Positions 15,571 through 22,314 of a DNA stretch of 22,314 nt are shown piece after piece. Position 1 is the stretch's first letter; the number at the start of each line of letters is the position of its first letter. A program made the translations under genes and the position numbers. This DNA comes from Larix sibirica. Taxonomy: Eukaryota; Streptophyta; Pinopsida; Pinales; Pinaceae. The stretch spans positions 4,576 to 26,889 of the forward strand of contig NWUY0300107790.1 of assembly GCA_004151065.3 (NCBI GenBank), written 5' to 3'. The notes below the pieces were generated by a model that was not told where the DNA came from, did no database searches, and saw only the letters and a list, made by a program, of their open reading frames with translations.

Positions 15571-17794
15571 GAGACAAATATATGATGCCATTGGCACTAC
15601 AAAAGAGGTGATGCATTATGCTAAATCTAAAAAACTTCTTGTTGCAATCACAAAGGTGGATCTCTCAATTATGACAGAGTCAACTGGTTATTCCTTAGGT
15701 TGGTTATGCTCCAGGTAGGATTCAACCTATAGTTTGTCAATTGGGTTTTTTCATGTGTGTTATCTATTTCATTTGCTCAATGGATCAGTGACACATTTCT
15801 GTAGACTTAGAAGAGGCCTCATGCAGGGTTTCCCACTGGCTCCCCTTCTCTTCATTTTGGTGGTTTAAAGCCTAAGCAAGGCTATTATTCATTCTCAATT
15901 CAATGGCACTATACGTGGCATTAAGATTGCAAATAATGTCTTCATTACTCATCTACTCTTTGTAGATGATATTCTACTTTTTCCCAATGGATCCAGGAGG
16001 GACTTATCTAAGTGTAAAGCAATATTGGACCTCTTTTCTAAAGCTTGTGGTATGGTTGTAAATGGTAGAAAGTCCATTGTTTCGGTAATGAATCTAACTT
16101 GTGATTCTTTAGATTGGATTCTTTCTTTATTTGATTTTGATTAAATGGGTGTTCATGATAGTCTCAAATATCTGGGGTTCATGTTGAAGCCAAGTGATTA
16201 TTTGAGAAGAGACTAGGCATTGCTGATTGGTAAAGTAGAGAACAAACTCCAGATGTAGTGCAACAAGTGGATGACAAGAGGGGGCATATTGATATTATTG
16301 AAATTTGCTCTCAAATCCCTTCTTGTTTATTGGACCTCCTTGGCTTATGTTCCAGTGGGAACTCTGGATCAAATTTGGAAAATGAGTTACCATTTCCTAT
16401 GGAAAAGGAACGCGAAGGACAGATATTTTGCTTGGGTAGTCTGGGATAAAATTGCTCTACCCAAAGAACTTGGTGGGTGGAGTTTGAAGCACCCACAATA
16501 ATTTGCTTTGGCTCGGGCCGCAAAGGGGATATGGAGAATTACCAAGGGTGGGGGGGGGCTTTGCGGCAATGTGGTTTATAAGAAATATATATTTCCTCTC
16601 TCCATAAAATAATGGATTAGGAATCCTAACAAATTGACACATAATGTCTCTTCCATGTGGTGGGCTCTCATAAATGATTTTGAAGTTATTGCATATGGGC
16701 TTGAATGGAAGGTTGGGAATGGTAGAAAGGTATGTTTAGGAAAAGACCCGTGGACTGGTTGTTCTATTGCTCATAAGCTTCTTAATCATATGTTAAATTT
16801 CCTCCAGAATTAAGGTCTATTGTTTTTAAGTCAAATTGGTGCAGGAATTAATCACAAAACCAGATGTCGTTAAGGGCCGAGGATTTTGCCTTGGATATAT
16901 TTGATAGTCATTCTTTGGACTGATTTATTAAATATCTAAAGGATTCACACATCTTATTGATCGATAAGGAAGACGAATTGGTTTGGTTTAAAAATGCCAA
17001 TGGAGGTTCCTATATTCCGAAGGTGGGATATAGAATCATTAGAGAAGAAGAAGATCATCCACGACATTTATGGTGGAACTCATTGATATGGAATCTGCAT
17101 TGTCCTTTAAAAATGAAGTTGATGTTGTGGCTAGTTTTACATAAAGCGGTGCGTGTTTGGGATATTATGATCAAGCGATTTTGGATTGGGCCAAGCCGGT
17201 GCCCACTTTGCAAGAATAATTGTGAGTCTTTAGAGAATTTATTTATCCACCGTCCTTACACAGTCAGGATGTGGGACTACATTACCCAAGTAAAAGGGAT
17301 TAAATTTACTTGGAATGGCATATATTTATAGGATGTTTTTTAATCATATGGCATGTGTGGATAGCCATAAATAGGGTTATTTTTTAATGATTTTATCATA
17401 GCTCCAAAAATATATGGTAACAAAAGTCTAGCCATCCTCGGCCTTTTTCCACAGATTAAAGTTTCCATTGTGCAGTGAAGTGTGAGGGAAGAAGTCATCA
17501 ACAAATATTACAACTGGTCCTATTTTGATGGGGCCTCTTAGGGTCATCTTGTCAAGGGTGGTGCGAGAGGCATTGTTTATGTTTTTGACTCACATTATTA
17601 TAAATTTGCACTAGGTATGGGCTCATGCACAAACTACATATAGCATAATTAATGGCCTTGAAGTTAACTTTATTGATTGCTCTAAGTAACGGTATTCTAA
17701 AGCTATAGGTTTTTGGCAATTCACAATTGGTTGTGGATTGGATGAGAAAGAGAACACCCACAAATTATATTCACCTATTTTCTTAAGCTTCTTG
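15571..17794 (+). mobile_element. Decayed LINE, first ORF2 copy (5'-truncated)
   Basis: Homology begins abruptly at about 15571, in the reverse transcriptase just before catalytic motif A, with no endonuclease upstream. This is as expected for 5' truncation during target-primed insertion. Fingers/palm, thumb, a zinc-knuckle segment and an RNase H segment follow in order. The right end breaks off inside RNase H, at about 17780-17795, where sequence homologous to about 16040 restarts. The internal part (16051 onward) is repeated from 17795, so the two copies form a tandem duplication. Copies are similar enough to align by eye over more than 1.6 kb, with roughly one difference per ten bases. Confidence 0.85.
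15572..17790 (+). pseudogene. LINE ORF2 remnant: reverse transcriptase, zinc knuckle, RNase H
   Basis: Readable blocks are RQIYDAIGTTKEVMHYAKSK (15572 on), LVAITKVDLS before a frameshift that breaks motif A, RGLMQGFPLAPLLFIL (15812-15859), the catalytic FVDD (15959-15970), KYLGFMLKPSDY, and a thumb-like IWKMSYHFLWK. A zf-RVT-like CPLCKNNCESLENLFIH (17200-17250) has the following Cys replaced by Arg, and RNase H begins at YFDGAS (17521 on). Stops interrupt every domain (for example 15866, 16142 and the TAG after YFDGAS). The GDS motif of RNase H reads GNS at 17715-17723, losing a catalytic Asp. No function is expected. The longest clean frame, 16957-17331, covers the zinc-knuckle part. Confidence 0.85.
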
Positions 17795-17960
17795 TATGGT
17801 TGTAAATGACAGAAAGTCCACTGTTTCAGTAATGAATCTAACTTGGGATTCTTTAGATTCGATTCTGTCTTTATTTGATTTTAATGAAGTGGATGTTCAT
17901 GATAGTCTCAAATATTTGGGGTTCATGTTGACGCCAAGTGATTATTTGAGAAGATACTAG

Positions 17961-19770
17961 GTGTGGTTGATTGGTAAAGTAGAGAACAAACTCCAGCTGT
18001 GGTACAACAAGTGGATGCTAAGAGGGGGCAGATTGATATTATTGAAATCTCTTCTCAATGCCCTTCTTATTTATTGGACCTCCTTGGCTTATGTTCCAGT
18101 GGGAGCTCTGGATCATATTTGGAAAATGAGTTACCATTTCCTATGGAAAGGGAATGCGGAGAACGGATCTTTCGCTTGGGTGGCCTAGGATAAAATTTCT
18201 CTACCCCAAAAACTTGGTGGGTGGGGTTTGAAGCACACACAAAGTTTTGCTTTGGCTCTGGTCGCCAAGTAAATCTGTAGAATTATCAAGGGGGAGAGCC
18301 TTTGGGGCAATGCAATTTATAAGAAATATAGATTTCCTCTCTCCTTAAAAGAATGGATTAGGAATCCTAACAAATCGACACGGAATGTCTCTTCCATGTG
18401 ACGGGCTCTCATAATTTTTTTTGAAGTTATTGCATATGGGCTTGAATGGAAGGTTGGGAATGGTAGAAAGGTTTATTTAGGAAAAGATCCATGGACCGGT
18501 TGTTCTGTTGCTCATAAGATTCCTGATCATATGTTCAATTTCCTCCAGAATCAAGATCTATCAGTTTTAAGTCAAATTGGTGTAGGGATTAATCACAATT
18601 TTCATAACCAAATGTGGTTAAGGGCTAAGGATTTGGCCTTGGATATAGTTGATAGTAATTCTCGGGACCGGTTTATTAAAGATCTACAAGATTCACATAT
18701 CTTCTTAATGGATAAGGAAGACGAATTGGTATGGTCTAAAAATGCCAATGGAGGTTCCTATACTCCAAAGATGGGACATAGAGTCATTAGAGAAGAAGAA
18801 GATCATCCACAACCATTATTGTGGAACTCATTGATATGGAATATGCATTGTCCTTTAAAAATGAAGTTGATGTTGTGGCTAGTTTTACATAAAGCGGTGC
18901 CTGCTTGGGATATTATGATCAAGCGATTTTGGATTGGACAATGCAAGTGCCCACTTTGCAAGAATAGTTGTGAATCTTTAGAGCATTTATTTATCCATTG
19001 CCCTTACATAGTTGGGATGTGGGACTACGTTACAAAAGTAAAAGGGATCAAATTTACTTGGAATGGCCTATATTTACAGGATGCTTTTTGAACTTGGACA
19101 AATAACAGGGATGTCAATGATTATCTGGATCTTCCAGCTATAATCATATGGCATGTGTGGATTGCCATAAATAGGGCTATTTTTAATGATTTTATCATAG
19201 CTCTAGAAATATATGGTAACAATAGTCTAGCCATCCTAGACCCTTTTCCATAGGTTAAAGTTTCCACTATGTAGAGAAGTGTGAGGGAAGAAATCATCGA
19301 CAAATCTTACAGTTGGGCCTATTTTGATGGCTTCTCAGGGTCATCCTATCAAGGGTGGTACGGGAGGCATTGTTTATGTTTTTGACTCACATTATTATAA
19401 ATTTGCAGTAGATATGGGGTCATGCACAAACAATAGAACATAATTGATGGCCTTGAAGTTAACTTTATTGACTGCTCTAAGTAACAGTACCCTGAAGCTA
19501 CAGGTTTTTGGTGATTCACTATTGGTGGTGGATTGGATGAGCAAGAGAACACCTCCAAAGAATATTCACCTCCTTGCTTTATATGAAGAATTTATTAGAC
19601 TCGTTGATAGGTTTCAGTCCATTTGTTTCCAACATATATACAGAGTAAGGAATTCATTTGTTGATCAACTTTCTAAGTTGGGTCTTCAGGAGACCAAAGG
19701 AATGTGCCACCAATGGGAACAAAACAATGAAAATGTGATGGAACATGATCCCAGACCATATCTAGGATGA
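17961..19770 (+). pseudogene. LINE ORF2 remnant, second copy: thumb, zinc knuckle, RNase H
   Basis: A 186-codon clean frame (18531-19091) carries the zf-RVT-like block with CPLC at 18948-18959 and the following His and Cys intact (EHLFIHCPY), unlike the first copy. RNase H starts at YFDG (about 19318). It is broken by a small deletion after YFDG and by a stop where the AEL glutamate should be, then continues as a 108-codon frame (19444-19770) with an intact GDS motif (19510-19518). The element is non-functional overall, but it retains residues that the first copy has lost. Confidence 0.83.
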
Positions 19771-20203
19771 TTGTTGGTTTTACCAACGAACTGAAGAATC
19801 CACCGAGAGACATTCACGATGATAGAATAATAATTATTGTTATATGAGAACTTTTTGTTTTTTTATCACGCTATACCTATGAAATGAATGGCTGAAAATT
19901 CTTTTTTGGATGCAGAAAATTTATATTTTTATGCTATAGCTATGCAATGAATGGTTGAAAATCCTTTTTGGATGTAGAAAAGTTATATTTTTTTTGTTGT
20001 AGATGATTGGTTGTAAGATACCAGTATAGCTTACAACCACTTTTTTAATGATTTTTTAGAAAGTTTTATATGTGATCATCTGTAGTTTTATGCAAAAGAG
20101 TCTATATGCCTCACTAAGGTGATGTGTCACATGGCTTTACAAGTCTCTATGCAATGTGTTTTATTACAATTAATGAAATGCAAAATATTTTTCAATAAAA
20201 AAA
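19771..20203 (+). other. Probable 3' untranslated tail of the LINE
   Basis: The stretch follows the RNase H stop and ends in a short A-run after TTTTCAATAAAAAAA. It contains a 63-bp direct duplication (CTATACCTATGAAATGAATGG at 19871, a close variant at 19934). It has no coding frame. Confidence 0.5.
19871..19995. repeat. 63-bp direct duplication in the LINE 3' tail
   Basis: Copies start at 19871 and 19934 and share AATGAATGG(C/T)TGAAAAT, TTTTTTGGATG(C/T)AGAAAA and TTATATTTTT. Several substitutions separate them, so the duplication is not recent. Confidence 0.8.
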
Positions 20204-21410
20204 TATAATAGTGAATTTGAAAAAAAATAAAAATATAATATTAATTTATTATATTAATGTAAAACGTGTATTGTTCACTTTATATCATATGCATTTTTTA
20301 ATATTTTGAATTTATATTTTTCTAAACTATTATAAGTAAGTAATATATAAATAATATTCCCTTTACATATTTAGTATAGAATTGGAATATTATTCCTGCA
20401 ATTGCAAACCACCTTCAAAGCTACCGGGAAATGTGTTGGATGGGTAATTAAGCTATTGAATGGTTTATGTGACATCATAAGTGTTTAAATGAATATGTCA
20501 GAGAGGTAAATACTTACCTTTGTAGACCAAATATTTTAGAGTGGTATCAAATTTATGTTTGAGGTAGATATGTCATCAAAGTTATATGTTAAACATTATG
20601 GTTTTTATTTGTGATATTTATTGTTGAAATTTAAAATATCTTTTTAATAATAAAAAAATTAAATAATAATAATAATAATGTGGTTAAGTTGTTGTATATA
20701 AGATTTAATATTGTTTAACATAATTTTTTTACTAATAATAGTCAGGTAATTAAGTTGTTATATATAGCTTTCGACTATATGGGTTGTTGAATTTTTTAGG
20801 ACTTTTACCTAGTCTACAATTTACAATTAACATGGGGTATGTATGCCAGGATTGAAAATATAATAGTGAATGTCTTGAGTTGCTGTTGTACCATAGTTCA
20901 ATAAACACCTTATTAATGTCACTTTATGTAACACACATAATCTACATTTGTCGAGACCCATAGGCCTTGCTTTACATAAAAGGTTATGTTCATTTGTTGT
21001 CAATAGAATAACAACTTCAAATCAAACTAACCAGATCTGTAAAAAAAAACATATTTTTTTTACATCTAGTGACATATTAAGTAATGTCTTCACAAACATC
21101 TAAAAGTTCAGCCATATAAAAAACTCATACAAAAATATTGCAACTGTAGCATAGCAACTTTGACTAAAAACTTGGTAGCAGAAATATCTTCCTTGCAGGA
21201 AGATAGAACTGTTGAAAAAAGGAACTATTGTCTACCTGGGAAGGGAATTGGATCATGCTTTACAAGCTAATCCTCAGAAAACTCCCACCTATACCAAATG
21301 CCAAAGCCTGTGTGAAGACCATCCTTTGAGAGCCTATATGCCTCTGTGTTCCTCTTTTTGTATATATGATGAAAAGTGATCCACTAAAAAGAATCAAGTA
21401 ATATCTTAAT
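20204..21410. other. AT-rich intergenic DNA, no gene seen
   Basis: An AAT microsatellite of about six units lies at 20662-20679. TTAAGTTGTTGTATATA near 20684 is repeated as TTAAGTTGTTATATATA near 20751. A perfect short inverted repeat, TATCTTCC-TTGCA-GGAAGATA, lies at 21185-21205. The part from about 21200 onward may be the 3' tail of the inverted LINE fragment that follows. Confidence 0.45.
20662..20679. repeat. AAT microsatellite
   Basis: About six AAT units in AT-rich DNA. Confidence 0.8.
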
Positions 21411-21809
21411 TTATTCATAGAGGGGTCTACGATATATGTTTATGGGGGGTCTTCTATTTTTGAGACAATCAAAGAATAATTGAGAATCACCCATAACTTG
21501 TAGCTTTTGTACCCCCTCTGACTCTACAAGTGCCAGAAGAATTTTTAGAGTTGATAATTCTGCCATATTGTTTGTACTTGGTCCCAAGCCTGCATTCAAT
21601 TTTTTCCAATGGGTGTCATTCATGTAGAGAACACCTCCAACTCCAATTTTTGGCATACCCTGTGAGGCCCCATCAAAGTAGGTCCAAGCTCCAATTTTGT
21701 TTATATTTTCTACTTGGATCCACCTTTGGTTGATATCCTCAGTAACCAATGGAAAATTTCCGAGGATGGCAACCTCCTTTGTTGCATATACAAAGGATGG
21801 GATGTGCAT
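21411..21809 (-). pseudogene. LINE-derived RNase H domain with catalytic residues retained
   Basis: This is a 132-codon open frame. Residues 43-50 read TYFDGASQ, followed by VGGVLY, NMAELSTLK and VMGDSQLFF. The expected acidic residues are present: Asp46 (YFDG), Glu84 (MAEL) and Asp108 (GDS). It ends at a stop after about 24 more residues, before the last part of a full domain, where a fourth catalytic residue would sit. The start ATG is only the first Met in an already truncated frame. Expression is unlikely; the frame has probably just not been hit by stops yet. Confidence 0.7.
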
Positions 21810-21978
21810 TAAAATTTGCTATATTCTGGGCCAACTAGCCCCCCCAAATAAATATAACAAATAGAGCCATACAAATTTTGAAAGCTAAGTTTTGTGACCA
21901 AGTCAAAAGGGCCTCTTCATTGTCATTACCAGTCCATGTAAATTGAATGCCTAAGATCTAGGAGGCATGATAAAAAAT

Positions 21979-22173
21979 CTAAACCATATAAGAGCACGTA
22001 ATGACCAAATGATCCACATTCTCTGAATAAGCTTTGCACAAAGGACATCTACTGGGCCTGGACCAAAATTTGCTTTGTAAAAGATCCCATGTGGGTGATT
22101 TTTTGTTCAATACCATTCGGTTGCAGAGGGTGGTTGAGAACCCTGTTGATGAATTCGATGGAGTATGGAGCAT
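21979..22173 (-). pseudogene. LINE-derived zf-RVT-like segment
   Basis: The frame reads SPTWDLLQSKFWSRPSRC, then PLCKAYSENVDHLVITCSY, giving the C-x2-C ... H ... C spacing of the reverse-transcriptase-associated zinc knuckle. Here the Cys and His ligands are intact. A stop follows shortly after. A separate gene is not implied. Confidence 0.65.
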
Positions 22174-22180
22174 GCATGCT

Positions 22181-22314
22181 ATTTCGTAAGGCGGGGCATG
22201 GCTCTAATTGCTTATCTTGGAAGACACTCGATCGCCGGGGAAAATCGCAGAACCTGTTTGACTACCCGTTTGTGGAGGGGAACATTCATTCATGCATTCA
22301 CGACTCGCCATTCA
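22181..22314. other. Window edge, GC-richer, undetermined
   Basis: The last 130 bases include CGATCGCCGGGG and repeated CATTCA words (CATTCATTCATGCATTCA). They are less AT-rich than the LINE fragment and may be the start of another feature beyond the window. Nothing can be assigned. Confidence 0.3.

Larger units (their letters stand above)
17795..20203 (+). mobile_element. Decayed LINE, second ORF2 copy with 3' tail
   Basis: This copy starts at the equivalent of position 16051 in the first copy and runs through thumb, zinc-knuckle and RNase H segments. It continues into a 3' tail ending at AATAAAAAAA near 20203, a plausible poly(A) end. The offset to copy 1 is 1744 bp at the left and 1795 bp in RNase H; most of the gain is a segment of about 50 bp (about 19090-19145) absent from copy 1. 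I found no clear target-site duplication around 15571 and 20203. Confidence 0.8.
21411..22180 (-). mobile_element. Inverted LINE fragment of a different subfamily
   Basis: On the minus strand, a zinc-knuckle segment (22173-21979) is followed by a spacer with stops and then an RNase H segment (21809-21411). This is the same domain order as the two plus-strand copies. The protein sequence is clearly different (RPSRCPLCKAYSENVDHL against IGPSRCPLCKNNCESLENL), so it comes from another lineage of similar LINEs rather than from an inversion of the neighbours. Upstream domains are absent in this window. Confidence 0.75.

Noticed and set aside
15571-20203. Two independent LINE insertions
   Set aside because: There is no poly(A) run or target duplication between the copies, and copy 2 begins mid-reverse transcriptase exactly where copy 1 stops mid-RNase H. 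Tandem duplication fits better.

Overview
This looks like nuclear DNA from a seed plant. It is AT-rich, has spliceosomal introns with plant-type junctions, carries decayed non-LTR retrotransposons (LINEs) of the plant type, and is mostly non-coding. One recognisable gene is present, on the minus strand: a SAC51/SACL-type (bHLH142/143/145-like) helix-loop-helix regulator. Its 491-codon open frame is longer than the angiosperm members I remember, and the surroundings would fit a gymnosperm, but species and lineage are not decided by this sequence.

The centre of interest is the gene at about 5.7-9.6 kb, read right to left. A pyrimidine-rich leader with no ATG for 346 bases precedes a 53-residue upstream ORF that matches the conserved peptide uORF of the SAC51 family. 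That uORF is interrupted by a 1280-bp intron: 41 codons lie at 9155-9277 and the last 12 codons plus stop at 7836-7874. Three very short uORFs follow in the second leader exon. A probable 136-bp second leader intron (7502-7637) ends 29 bases before the main ATG at 7472. The main coding region is uninterrupted (5997-7472). In the studied family, thermospermine relieves translational repression by this uORF, and the proteins oppose LHW-type bHLH factors in xylem differentiation. The architecture here suggests the same control, with splicing able to change the uORF C-terminus.

Left flank (1-5.7 kb): no convincing gene, but tandem repeats at several scales. These are a 70-bp pair (461-600), a longer AT-rich pair (843-1110), a four-copy 111-bp array arranged A-B-A-B (1214-1653), a three-copy unit near 2 kb, and a nested macro-repeat (3037-4490) containing a CAGCTG-bearing minisatellite with 37/45-bp spacing.

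Right flank (9.6-15.6 kb): upstream and promoter-like sequence, a GGGGC tract, a 34-bp purine-rich duplication, a weak tRNA-derived SINE candidate and long AT-rich DNA with no gene I can support. From 15,571 to about 20,203 lies a 5'-truncated, decayed LINE whose ORF2 interior is tandemly duplicated (period about 1.74-1.80 kb), ending in an A-run. At about 21,411-22,180 a different, inverted LINE fragment keeps a readable RNase H domain. The last 140 bases are more GC-rich and undetermined.
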